A DNA stretch of 64,000 nt, taken from Bacillota bacterium (GTDB lineage Bacteria > Bacillota > UBA4882 > UBA8346). Made by a program: the position numbers and the translations under genes. The stretch lies in the NCBI GenBank assembly GCA_023401925.1, contig JAEXDA010000028.1, positions 1 through 64,000 of the forward strand, read 5' to 3'. The notes under the pieces are model-generated. The model was not told where the DNA came from. It ran no database searches and saw only the letters and a list, made by a program, of their open reading frames with translations. Below, piece after piece: positions 1-8,506 of the stretch (within the stretch, counting starts at the first letter, position 1; the number at the start of each line of letters is the position of its first letter).

Positions 1-77
1 AAGAGTTCACTGGGTTCTATGCCGCCTAGAAACTCGCGAAATAACCTACTCCTTCGACCGAGTTTGGTCTTGCCCAT
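1..77 (-). CDS. N-terminal fragment of an unrecognised protein (runs off the window)
   Basis: The minus strand reads ATG at 77-75 and stays open for 25 codons to the window edge. A strong ribosome site (GGGAGG, about 7 nt upstream) sits in front. The translated start is basic and begins MGKTKLGRRSRLF. I do not recognise the family. The good ribosome site is the main reason to believe it; only the first residues are visible. Confidence 0.45.
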   Translation of the reverse strand, partial: MGKTKLGRRSRLFREFLGGIEPSEL

Positions 78-377
78 TACTTAGCCTCCCTTCCGGAGTA
101 TTGTCTGGCTCATTGACGTGTGTTAAGCAATTTGCTAAGTGGTGGTTTTTTTCCTTTGTCCACTTTTCCACAATTATTCACATCCCCCAGACCCCCTGCT
201 ACTACTGCTGGTGATTAATTTGGGGATATAAACAGCATACCAGTCACTCAGCCGGTGAAATCCGTGGACAAGCAAAATCGGCATTCATTTATCAAGAAAT
301 TAAAGGCGAAAAAGACTTAAATTTCACACTTCGAACTTAGACCTTCACTCTTCAAAATTACCATAAGGAGGTATCCC
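78..377. other. Non-coding stretch between divergent genes
   Basis: This AT-rich stretch separates the partial minus-strand gene from the next plus-strand gene. It contains an 11-bp palindrome AGCAATTTGCT near 128-138 followed by a T-rich run. I see no convincing promoter pair or RNA gene. Confidence 0.4.
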
Positions 378-692
378 ATGCTCACCGACAAAGATCGCGG
401 CATCAAAAAATTCATCCTCGACCGGATCATGCAAATCAACGACGAGATCGTCGAATCCGATCCGGAATATAAGAAGCTTGAAGAGCGTCCTAACGAATTG
501 TTGAGACAGATGGCAGCCCAACTGACCCCGGAAGATAAGGAAGGACTGATGAAAGAATATGATAATAGCTACTATGGCCCGATTTGCCGCAGGGAAGAGA
601 TAATCTATAGTGAGGCGCTGATGGAGGGTATGATGCGCGATGGGTATTGGGTGGCAATGGTTGGGCAAGGAGTAGATAAAATAAAAGTTTGA
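378..692 (+). CDS. Small DUF6809-like hypothetical protein
   Basis: A 104-residue acidic, soluble protein. It starts at an ATG preceded by TAAGGAGG with good spacing. The pattern is helical and charged: a basic N-terminal helix, a central stretch of the form LTPEDKEGLMKEYDN, and a C-terminal segment rich in Met and Gly. The order of helices and the E/D-Y-D motif recall the small Bacillota proteins grouped as DUF6809, whose function is unknown. That assignment is from memory of the pattern, not a search. No signal peptide or membrane segment is present. It stands alone, with no operon partner within 290 bp. Confidence 0.6.
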   Translation: MLTDKDRGIKKFILDRIMQINDEIVESDPEYKKLEERPNELLRQMAAQLTPEDKEGLMKEYDNSYYGPICRREEIIYSEALMEGMMRDGYWVAMVGQGVDKIKV

Positions 693-802
693 AAATCAAA
701 CCTGGGAAAATCCTTTTTATTGCATTCCCAGAAGTTGCAAAAAAGAAGAATCATTAGAAATCGACTCCATATTTAAATCGAAAGCATCTACCGGCACTGA
801 TC

Positions 803-838
803 TAAAATCCGTTTAATCCGTTTAATCCTGGTTCAGAC
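803..838. repeat. Dispersed AATCC-type short repeat, copy 1
   Basis: The stretch reads as degenerate repeats of a TTTAATCC-like heptamer followed by TGGTTCAG. A related stretch occurs at about 10738-10780 (ATCCGGTAAATCC, then TTAATCC). Such strings are common as dispersed intergenic sequence in bacterial genomes. No function is implied. Confidence 0.35.
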
Positions 839-987
839 AATGTTTTAGGCAATAATAAGAAGCCCCCAAAACAGAGAGGCCAGACTCCCGGGGTACCAAC
901 AAGAATGTACTGCTTGATCTATCCTCATTGGAGGAGAGCCTGACTTGGTGTTGAAGGCGAGAGAGGTCTGGGCCCTAAAGCTCTTAA

Positions 988-3333
988 TCAACGTTCATCC
1001 GGATTGCTTTTACAAATCGTCACACAGTACTCCGGGATGATCTCCATGGTCCGGATCTTGGCAATCTGTTCGCCGTGGAATTGTTGTTGAACCGCCATGG
1101 CGGAGTCGTAAGAAACCATTTTGCCCCGGCGTAAAGGGCTAATGTAGAAATACATTTCCTTTTCAGCCAGCTCTTTGGAAAACCGTTTCAATCCGATTTC
1201 CCATTTTTGGCCGTTGCAGAAATGATCGTGGACCAACCGGCCGTCAATGAAAGCGTGACCTACGTCCCCTTCGTAATCGATTTCCAGCAACAGCTCGTGA
1301 ACATCCTGAAAAGAAAGGGGATCTACCTTTAAAACCGCCTTTTGATCGTTGATGGGAGAGATCTTGTATGTAAGCTCCTTAGGCGGCCGCGCGATAACAT
1401 ATTTTGTATACATTCCGCAGGAAACTCCGGTAACTTGACCGTATGAAGTCGTTAAACGATTTCCCGGAGCGGGATAGATGAATAAATCAATCTGCGGGGC
1501 CCTATGGAATAATTGCAGAGTGTTCTGTTTAACAACCAGGCCGGCGTCGCAGAAGATAACTCTTTCCGTCCCCCAAAGTGAAACTTTCCAAAAGTCAAGG
1601 ATTTCCACATGGGATAAAGTACAAATCCTGATTCGTTCACCTTGGCCGGAGAGTAAATCAATCCTACATTCTTTTCCTGGCGCAACCGTAACGAAAGTTA
1701 AACCGGATTGCCTTTGTAACTCTCCCTGATTGACCTGGATATCCTGGAAACTGTCATTTTCAAAACAATATTCACCGGAAAATCCTTCCGGCACAAAAAA
1801 GAAATAGCAACGGATATTCTCCGCCATAACGCTGGTAACCGGTTGAGCGGTGGCGTATTTTAGTTGGACGCCCCCTATGTCCATATTCAAAGGGAGAATG
1901 GCGCTTACTCCGCTTTTTAAGGTTAGTCCTTTTCCCCTGGGCAGAGTGATGGTTTCATCCGGAAGTTCCAGGTTGAGGGAGATATGATCATGGTCGGACA
2001 GGGGGACATGATCTTGATAATTATGAAGAAATATAAAGCCGGAATTGCCGTTCACCCGAAGAGCATACCGCAAGGTTGCCGTGTCCTTCGGGGTGATTGT
2101 AGTGGCCTCGGGCGGTAAGACGGTTGCCATCGGGCAAAGTTGATCCTGAAATTCATGGAAAAAGTAGAATAGGGGCTTTAAGGTCAGGTAAGATTGCCGT
2201 ATTTGTCCGAATTCCCCGATGGGCGCCTGGTAGTCATAAGTAATTTTGGGATTGGTATTTTCGTTTAAAAAGCCGTGTTGACCGAGGGGCTGAGACCCGC
2301 CATGGAACATATAGTAGCCTATAAAATTGCAGCCCCCTGCTACCTTGGTCAAGGTCATGGCGGTCACGCTCTCCGGTGGAACCACAAAACGGGCCTTGTA
2401 CCAGGTTTGCATTCCTCCGCCCATTTCACAACAGGCATAAGGATATTTTTCAGGAGGGTAAGGCGGGTTAAACCCCCGGCATGGAGAATGATCATCGTGA
2501 AAACTCTGAAAAAGGTACTCGAAGGTCGGTTCCTGCTCCGGTTTGGCTTCATGGATATTCCAGGGGCAGAAGGCATAGCCCCCGTATAAGGGAAGAATTT
2601 CTCCCTCCAGCACAGGAGCGCCGCCCCAGCCGGTTGAGGTATAGATGGGGGCTTTTAAACCGGATTCTACGGCGATTTCTTTCAACTGCTTCATATGGGC
2701 CACCCCGTCCCGGCCGCCGGGAAGGAATTCATCTTCGTGTTTGCCCGTCAATTCCCAGGGGGCCGCAGCATGCATATATTCGTTTTCCAATTGTACGGCG
2801 ACAATTGGCCCCCCGTCTTGAAAGAAAAGGCCATGTACCTGGCGGGCAATCTCGGAATATAACCGTTTCACGTAAGTTAAATACCCCGGTTCATTTGAAC
2901 GGAGTTCAAATGGCCGGCCGTACAACCAGTCGGGAAATCCTCCGTTGCGGCACTCGCCGTGACAAAATGGTCCGACCCGGAGGAAAACATACAGATTTTG
3001 CTTGGCGCAGAGCTCTATAAAGTAGCGGAGATTACGGTCTCCATCCCAGCGGAATATGCCCTCGTCCTCTTCATGATGATTCCAAAAGACGTAGGTTGCC
3101 AGGCAATTGATACCGGCCATTTTCATTTTGGCAAGCTCTGTTTCCCATTCCAGGCAGGGATAACGGGAATAGTGAAACTCTCCGGAGATGCCGAAAAACG
3201 GTTTCCCGTTGCACTCCATATAGTAATTGGTAAAACCGATTGCTTCTCCCCGGGGATTGACGCCTCCCAGGCGAAGACTTTCATGAGTGATTCTTTTGGT
3301 CATCTTTTTCAGGCTGATATGATATTGGGCCAT
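988..3333 (-). CDS. Beta-galactosidase, glycoside hydrolase family 35
   Basis: A 781-residue GH35 enzyme that releases terminal beta-galactosyl units from galactosides or galactan fragments. The N-terminal TIM barrel is clear: GEFHYSR at about 51-57, RVGPFCHGECRNGG at 119-132, and QLENEY at 181-186, where Glu185 should be the acid/base. Glu303 in CCEMGGG is the likely nucleophile. The C-terminal half is beta-rich, as usual for the family. There is no signal peptide, so it should act in the cytosol on imported oligosaccharides. The ATG at 3333 has AGGAG eight bases upstream. It is the last gene of an operon with a response regulator, kinase, binding protein and two permeases, all on the minus strand. 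Family assignment is firm; the exact substrate is inferred. Confidence 0.9.
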   Translation of the reverse strand: MAQYHISLKKMTKRITHESLRLGGVNPRGEAIGFTNYYMECNGKPFFGISGEFHYSRYPCLEWETELAKMKMAGINCLATYVFWNHHEEDEGIFRWDGDRNLRYFIELCAKQNLYVFLRVGPFCHGECRNGGFPDWLYGRPFELRSNEPGYLTYVKRLYSEIARQVHGLFFQDGGPIVAVQLENEYMHAAAPWELTGKHEDEFLPGGRDGVAHMKQLKEIAVESGLKAPIYTSTGWGGAPVLEGEILPLYGGYAFCPWNIHEAKPEQEPTFEYLFQSFHDDHSPCRGFNPPYPPEKYPYACCEMGGGMQTWYKARFVVPPESVTAMTLTKVAGGCNFIGYYMFHGGSQPLGQHGFLNENTNPKITYDYQAPIGEFGQIRQSYLTLKPLFYFFHEFQDQLCPMATVLPPEATTITPKDTATLRYALRVNGNSGFIFLHNYQDHVPLSDHDHISLNLELPDETITLPRGKGLTLKSGVSAILPLNMDIGGVQLKYATAQPVTSVMAENIRCYFFFVPEGFSGEYCFENDSFQDIQVNQGELQRQSGLTFVTVAPGKECRIDLLSGQGERIRICTLSHVEILDFWKVSLWGTERVIFCDAGLVVKQNTLQLFHRAPQIDLFIYPAPGNRLTTSYGQVTGVSCGMYTKYVIARPPKELTYKISPINDQKAVLKVDPLSFQDVHELLLEIDYEGDVGHAFIDGRLVHDHFCNGQKWEIGLKRFSKELAEKEMYFYISPLRRGKMVSYDSAMAVQQQFHGEQIAKIRTMEIIPEYCVTICKSNPDER

Positions 3334-3385
3334 GGCGATGCTCCTATTTTCAGATTGGGCGTTGTTTTCAACAAGGATTGATCCT

Positions 3386-3415
3386 TCTCTGCGTCTCCGC
3401 GCCCCTGCGGGAGAT
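3386..3415. repeat. GC-rich dispersed repeat (TCTCTGCG...GCGGGAGA), copy 1
   Basis: A 30-bp GC-rich string lies between the last permease and the GH35 gene. Its ends are TCTCTGCGTCTCC and CCTGCGGGAGAT. Related copies are at about 11909-11931, 17730-17758 and 17841-17874, the last two in opposite orientation. It is non-coding and AT-rich DNA surrounds it. Confidence 0.6.
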
Positions 3416-3435
3416 ATTGTTTTTGACGTTTCATC

Positions 3436-4242
3436 CTAACCTTTCACAGCACCGGCAGCGAGTCCCTTGATAAAGCTTTTGGATCCGAAACAGAACAAGA
3501 TCAGGATGGGAACCACCGCAAAAGCCAATCCGGCTCCTCTGGCTCCAAAGTCCACCACATAGGCATTTTGTAGTGACTGAATCCCCAGGGGAATGGTATA
3601 TAATTCTTTGTTATAAATCGTGATCAATGGTAACAGGAAATTGTTCCATGACCATAAGAAAATCAAGGTTGCCATGGTGGCCAAGGCCGGTTTGGTGAAC
3701 GGCAGGACAATCCGGGTGAAAATCGAAAATTCGCCGCAACCGTCGAGGCGGGCGCTTTCGATGACTTCATCGGGGACATTTTCCTTGATAAACTGGGTCA
3801 TAAAGAATACCCCAAAGGCGTTGGAACACCAGACCAAAATCAAGGGCGTCAAAGAATTCATCAGGGACATGGCCTTCATTTCCATTACATAACCAATCAT
3901 ACCGATTTGTCCAGGGACCATCATCGTGGCCAGGATGAAGAAAAAGCAAAATTTCTTGAGTTTGAAATTATATTTGGATAGGGCAAATCCTGTCAAGGCG
4001 CTTATCAAAACGCTAATTACAGTGGATACTACCGAGACAATGACGCTATTGAGATAGCAATAGTGAAATTGATTGATGAAGATGGTCTTCATATTTTCCA
4101 AAAAATGAGTTCCCGGCATCAGAACCAGTCCGGAAAAAATTTCAGCCGTAGAATGAGTGGCCATCATGATAATCACATAAAAGGGAAGGATCGAAAGTAC
4201 GGTAAAGAAAAGTAAAGGGATGACGGATATGATTTTTTTCAT
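3436..4242 (-). CDS. Carbohydrate ABC transporter permease (MalG/CUT1 type)
   Basis: A 268-residue inner-membrane permease with six predicted hydrophobic segments. The cytoplasmic coupling loop carries the EAA motif (ESARLDGCGEFSIFTRIVLP, about 162-181), which contacts the transport ATPase. The C-terminus LAAGAVKG is typical of MalG-like subunits. The start codon follows directly after the stop of the upstream permease gene. Its ribosome site AAGGAGG lies inside the end of that gene, so the two are translationally coupled. No ATPase gene is in the operon; such CUT1 importers commonly share one MsmX-like ATPase encoded elsewhere. Substrate is inferred to be a galactoside from the adjacent GH35 gene. 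Confidence 0.9.
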   Translation of the reverse strand: MKKIISVIPLLFFTVLSILPFYVIIMMATHSTAEIFSGLVLMPGTHFLENMKTIFINQFHYCYLNSVIVSVVSTVISVLISALTGFALSKYNFKLKKFCFFFILATMMVPGQIGMIGYVMEMKAMSLMNSLTPLILVWCSNAFGVFFMTQFIKENVPDEVIESARLDGCGEFSIFTRIVLPFTKPALATMATLIFLWSWNNFLLPLITIYNKELYTIPLGIQSLQNAYVVDFGARGAGLAFAVVPILILFCFGSKSFIKGLAAGAVKG

Positions 4243-5205
4243 TTATTTTTCCTCCTTCCCGCTAAAAATCTTTAGACTCAATAAGGAGAAGACCAAGATA
4301 ACCAGAAATAGGCCGTACGATATGGCGGAACTCAGGCCAAGTTTGGTGGTGCTCCGGAAGGCGGTATCAAAGAAATACCACACCGTAGTCAAACAAGCCC
4401 TATCGGGTCCGCCGACGATTTGTAAACCGTTGCTGGCCATCCCGCCGCTAAATAACAGATAGGGTTCATCGAATAATTGAAATCCACCGATGATACTGGT
4501 CACCACTAAAAACAGGGTAATCGGCTTCAAGAAAGGAAGCGTGATCGAAAAGAAAATCTGCCGTTTTGAAGCGCCGTCCACAAGGGCGGCCTCGTTGATT
4601 TCAGCAGGGATGCCTGTTAAACCGGCCAGGTATATCATGAGATAATAGCCTAAATTGCGCCAGATAATCATCAAAATGACCACGACACGGCTCAAGTCGC
4701 CGATACCCAGCCAGTTGACGCCGTCCGGTACCGCGTGAACCGCAAGTAAGAGCCGGTTTAACAACCCGCTGGACCAATCGAAAATAAAGGAGAAAATAAT
4801 GCCGATGGCCACCGGGGTTGTGATATAAGGCAATAGGTTCAAGGTCTGAAAAATCCGTTTGAATTTGGGAAGATTGAATAAAGTGACCGCCAACAGCAGG
4901 CCTAAAATAATAATCAGGGGGATATAGCCGATCATAAATAAGGCGGTATTGCCCAAAGATTTCCAAAAAAAAGGGTTGCTGGTGAATAAATGGGTGTAAT
5001 TGGCGAGCCCGACGAATTTGCGTTCGGCCAGGTATAGACTGTCCCAATTGGTCAGGCTGATGACAAAGGAAAAAATGACCGGATAAAGATTAAACGTGAA
5101 ATAGATAAGGAAAAAAGGCAAAACAAATAGATACGGCCAACAATGCCTTCTAAAGCGTGTCTTGAAATCCACGGGCCCTGTTGTCCTGGTCTGTATCGAG
5201 TTCAT
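4243..5205 (-). CDS. Carbohydrate ABC transporter permease (MalF/CUT1 type)
   Basis: A 320-residue permease, the partner of the MalG-like subunit that follows. The basic N-terminus (residues 1-25) precedes a first membrane segment WPYLFVLPFFLIYFTFNLYP. The EAA loop reads EAALVDGASKRQIFFSITLP. Length and topology fit MalF-like proteins without the large periplasmic loop. The ribosome site before the ATG at 5205 is weak (GGTACCCGTCC). The gap to the binding-protein gene is 121 bp and holds a stable cruciform-like repeat that may uncouple expression of the binding protein from the permeases. Confidence 0.9.
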   Translation of the reverse strand: MNSIQTRTTGPVDFKTRFRRHCWPYLFVLPFFLIYFTFNLYPVIFSFVISLTNWDSLYLAERKFVGLANYTHLFTSNPFFWKSLGNTALFMIGYIPLIIILGLLLAVTLFNLPKFKRIFQTLNLLPYITTPVAIGIIFSFIFDWSSGLLNRLLLAVHAVPDGVNWLGIGDLSRVVVILMIIWRNLGYYLMIYLAGLTGIPAEINEAALVDGASKRQIFFSITLPFLKPITLFLVVTSIIGGFQLFDEPYLLFSGGMASNGLQIVGGPDRACLTTVWYFFDTAFRSTTKLGLSSAISYGLFLVILVFSLLSLKIFSGKEEK

Positions 5206-5253
5206 GGACGGGTACCAGCTTTCTTATAGATTGATTGAAAAAAGGGTAAAAGA

Positions 5254-5309
5254 ATGGCAACCATAAGGTAGCGCACTAAAGTGCGGGCTAGAGCCCTTAT
5301 CGTTGCCAT
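5254..5309. repeat. Intergenic three-way-junction inverted repeat
   Basis: Outer arms 5254-5268 and 5295-5309 (ATGGCAACCATAAGG against CCTTATCGTTGCCAT) pair over 15 bp with one mismatch. The interior holds two small hairpins, CGCAC-TAAA-GTGCG and GGC-TAGA-GCC. It lies between the binding-protein gene and the first permease gene. Processing or mRNA-stability control in the operon is a plausible role (inference). A mobile palindromic element is the alternative. Confidence 0.65.
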
Positions 5310-5326
5310 GAGATGACTTTTTGATT

Positions 5327-6616
5327 TTACTTTACATTCAACTCCGGAGCCCTGTTTTTAATCTCGGTCACCAGTTTTTTCATGGCTTCGGTGGCGGTCA
5401 TTTTGCTATCGTTGTTTAACGTGGTGACAATTAAATCGAGAGAATCTTTGATGACATTATCATATTTGGACATCGGACGGATTTTAATATTGGGAGCCAC
5501 ATCCGAAATCCAATAATTCCCGATATCTTGGTTGCCGAACCATTGGTTTTTAATCGAAGCGAAATGAGAGTCTTTGTAAGCCGGTAGATAGGAAGTCAAA
5601 TATCCGACTTCATGGGCGGCCGTAGCGCCTTCAATGCTTAACGTGGCAAATTTTACAAATTCCCAGGCAGCCAACTTGTGTTTGCATTGTTTGGAAATGC
5701 CCCAAGTGGTTCCGCCCCAGCTGAAGTTGCCTCCCGGGGTTTTCATCAGGCCCCAGTTCCCTTTGCCGTTGGGGTCGTTGGGCTCGATGACATATTGAGG
5801 AGACCAAGCGGCACAACCCGCGAAAATATGTTTTTGCTGTCCGAAAGAAGCATACCAGGCGGGAGTCCAGGCGGCCAATTTATCCAGAACTCTGGCGTCC
5901 CGGAACTGAATGACTTCGGCAATGAGAGGTTTGAAGATCTTGGTTGCCTGGACGGTATTGCCGCCGCTCACCCAGGGAGTCGGGTTTTGATCGCGGATAA
6001 TTTGGTAGATATCGCCGATACCTTGCATCATGAATACTTTGCCATTGCTCCTGGCGACGACTTCTTTTCCTTTGACGATAAAAGCCTCCCAAGTCGGTAA
6101 CATTTTAGCCAGTTTGGCCGGATCATCGGTTCCGAAATATTCTTTGGCCAAATCCCGTTTATAAGCAAGGGCGGCAGGATTGATGCCTTGTTCAATCCCA
6201 CAGATGGCACCTTTGGAATTTTTCATGATCGGGAGTAGGTAGGGGAAAACATCCTTGGGGTTCATATCATAGGGAGGTTTGTTTAAGGCTTCCCAGACAT
6301 CGAGTTCAAAGGCTCTCCCCCGCGAGTCGATAATGGCCAGGGGTAAGTCCGGTATCGGAGTCCCCGCAGCCAGGCTGGTCTGTAATTTTTGGAGATAATC
6401 CCCGTTGGCGACCGGAGTAATATCGAATTTGATGTTGGGATAGGTTTTATTGAAGGCCGTAATAACATGTTTATAGTAGTTTTCGTCCCAGCCCCAGATG
6501 GTCAGGGTACAACGATAATCCTTGGGAATTCCGGTAGCGCCTTGGACAGCAAACATAGAGCCAAGCAAAATGGCGAGCAAGAAAACACCAAGCAATACCT
6601 TCATGCGACTTTTCAA
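5327..6616 (-). CDS. Extracellular sugar-binding protein of a CUT1 ABC importer
   Basis: A 429-residue family-1 solute-binding protein. Residues 5-26 form a signal peptide (MKVLLGVFLLAILLGSMFAVQG) with no lipobox cysteine. The mature start LTIWGWDENYYKHVITAFN is the usual first beta-alpha unit of the family. The TTG start at 6616 is supported by AGGAGG seven bases upstream. An ATG four codons later is less well placed. The gene follows the two-component system and precedes two permeases. It should capture the oligosaccharide delivered to them; a beta-galactoside is likely from the GH35 gene at the operon end. Confidence 0.88.
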   Translation of the reverse strand: MKSRMKVLLGVFLLAILLGSMFAVQGATGIPKDYRCTLTIWGWDENYYKHVITAFNKTYPNIKFDITPVANGDYLQKLQTSLAAGTPIPDLPLAIIDSRGRAFELDVWEALNKPPYDMNPKDVFPYLLPIMKNSKGAICGIEQGINPAALAYKRDLAKEYFGTDDPAKLAKMLPTWEAFIVKGKEVVARSNGKVFMMQGIGDIYQIIRDQNPTPWVSGGNTVQATKIFKPLIAEVIQFRDARVLDKLAAWTPAWYASFGQQKHIFAGCAAWSPQYVIEPNDPNGKGNWGLMKTPGGNFSWGGTTWGISKQCKHKLAAWEFVKFATLSIEGATAAHEVGYLTSYLPAYKDSHFASIKNQWFGNQDIGNYWISDVAPNIKIRPMSKYDNVIKDSLDLIVTTLNNDSKMTATEAMKKLVTEIKNRAPELNVK

Positions 6617-6736
6617 TTTCTCTCCTCCTTAGATTTTTTGGGCGTTCGCCTCTCTGTAACCATATTGTAACTTGAATGAAATAAAAAAGAAGTATGACGA
6701 TTCGATGATTTTGTATAAAATCCTAGGATCAAGAAC

Positions 6737-8506
6737 TCAGGAGTCGGAAGCTTTTTGAAACGGGATCTTGATTGTAATGGTCGTTCCTTGGCTGGGGACA
6801 CTTTGAATGGAAATACCGTAACCTTCGCCGTAAATAAAACGGATTCGGTCATGGATATTGGCAAGGCCGATGGGACGCAATTTGGTTTCCGGCTCGTCGA
6901 TTTTTTCACCCTGAAGGAGTTTATCGATCATCTCCTGCTCCATCCCGACTCCGTCGTCGGCGATTTCCAGGAGGATCTCTTCCCCGGTCCGGGCGATGGT
7001 CACCCTGATCGTTCCTTTTTCTTCTTTAGGGCAGATGCCATGGAACAAGGCGTTTTCTACCAGCGGCTGAATGATGGTTTTGGGCAGTAAACATTGGAGA
7101 GACTGTTCATCCACATTCCAACGGATATCGAAGCGCTCGGGGTAACGGTATTGCTGAATCCCAAGGTAATGCTTGACGACCGCGATTTCTTCCTGGACGG
7201 TGGTTAACAATCCCTGGTCGCCGACTTTGATTCCATCCTGCAAAATCCGGATGAAGGAATCGGTCAGGGTGGCGATATCGTAATTTTTATCCCTGCGGGC
7301 GAGATAGATGATGGTGTTTAAAACATTATAAATGAAATGGGGATTTACCTGGGAAAGTAAGATTTCAAATTCCATGGCCCGTTTGGTTTTTTCATTTTCA
7401 ACGGACTGGGCCAAATAGTTTCGCAGATCCCGGGTCATCCGGTTAAAGCTTTTCGCTAAATCTTCAAGCTCATCCCCGCTGGAAATATGGAGCGATATAT
7501 CCAAATTTCCGGCGGCAACTTCATTGGTGGCCTTGGTAAGCTGGGTGAGGGGCCGGGTAATCCGGAGAATAATCGGCAAGACAATGAAAATAATCAGGCC
7601 CAGGCTCACCAAAATGAAGAAAAGAAAAAAGTAGAGAATAAAGCCGATGCGGTGAAAGAGTTTTTGGTTGGATGTAAAGGAAACCAGTTCCCAGCCATTG
7701 CTTAGTGAAGGATTGATGATTCCGTAGCCCTTGAATTTCTCCACATAATTGACTCCGGGCTTTTTATGCCCAGGAATAAGGCTCTTTAACCGGACTTTTG
7801 AAATAGGACCCCGGTGATACAAGGAGGTGCCTTCGCGGTTCACCCAAAGAAAGCCGTCATAATCCGAGCTGTTGAGTTTGAGATTTTTTTCAAAATAATT
7901 TTGATAAACATTCAGTACCAATAAGCCGGCTATCTTTTCGGGTTCTTCAATATTCCGGAACTGAACGATGCAGCTGATCACTGTCGCTGTGGGAGTGCCC
8001 CGGGTGACGTTGGAAATTGGATAAGGGTCGGAAAAATAGTACTGGCTGCTATCCTGGCGGTATTTGCAGAACCATGTTTCGTTAAGCTTGCTTCGAAAAT
8101 AATCATCCAAATTAGGGTTGGTAATGGAGTACCACATGAGTCCGTCGTTATTGACAATCGCCGCGCTATGAATATATTCCCGTAAGAAGAGTTGCTTTTG
8201 AATGAAATCCAATTTTAAATTGGCCTGGGACAAGCGTTCGTAGTAGTTCCGATAGTTTTTGTATTTTACAAACGCTTGCACTTGCGGATTGACAATGATG
8301 CTTAGTCCCAGCTTTCGAATATCATCGATTTGATATTCCAGTTGCTGGCTGATTTGATTCATCCGGGCGATATCATCTTTAACGGCTTTTTCCTTAAAAA
8401 TTTTCAAAAAATAATAGTAAGCGAAACTTCCGCTCAAAAGCAAGGAAATGCACACCACCAGAATGGTTGAGGCCAGAATTTTGGTTTTAATCCCGAATCT
8501 TTTCAT
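6737..8506 (-). CDS. YesM-type sensor histidine kinase
   Basis: A 589-residue membrane kinase. The first membrane segment is at about residues 9-31. An extracellular sensor domain follows (about 32-280), then a second membrane segment (about 283-310). A HAMP linker leads to a His_kinase domain with QVNPHFIYNVLN; His390 is the phosphorylated residue. The C-terminal ATPase domain shows NALFHG, DDGVGM and GLANIHDRI. The start ATG overlaps the stop of the response-regulator reading frame by 4 bp (ATGA), so the pair is co-translated. In the family, YesM/YesN pairs sense extracellular sugars and induce the adjacent importer. That fits the downstream binding protein and permeases. Confidence 0.92.
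   Translation of the reverse strand: MKRFGIKTKILASTILVVCISLLLSGSFAYYYFLKIFKEKAVKDDIARMNQISQQLEYQIDDIRKLGLSIIVNPQVQAFVKYKNYRNYYERLSQANLKLDFIQKQLFLREYIHSAAIVNNDGLMWYSITNPNLDDYFRSKLNETWFCKYRQDSSQYYFSDPYPISNVTRGTPTATVISCIVQFRNIEEPEKIAGLLVLNVYQNYFEKNLKLNSSDYDGFLWVNREGTSLYHRGPISKVRLKSLIPGHKKPGVNYVEKFKGYGIINPSLSNGWELVSFTSNQKLFHRIGFILYFFLFFILVSLGLIIFIVLPIILRITRPLTQLTKATNEVAAGNLDISLHISSGDELEDLAKSFNRMTRDLRNYLAQSVENEKTKRAMEFEILLSQVNPHFIYNVLNTIIYLARRDKNYDIATLTDSFIRILQDGIKVGDQGLLTTVQEEIAVVKHYLGIQQYRYPERFDIRWNVDEQSLQCLLPKTIIQPLVENALFHGICPKEEKGTIRVTIARTGEEILLEIADDGVGMEQEMIDKLLQGEKIDEPETKLRPIGLANIHDRIRFIYGEGYGISIQSVPSQGTTITIKIPFQKASDS

Noticed and set aside
878..974. Terminator of the GH35 operon
   Set aside because: GGCCAGAC and GTCTGGGCC can pair but are about 80 bp apart and lack a compact stem with T-run.
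2481..3020. 179-codon plus-strand frame
   Set aside because: It lies antisense within the well-supported GH35 gene and has no recognisable product.
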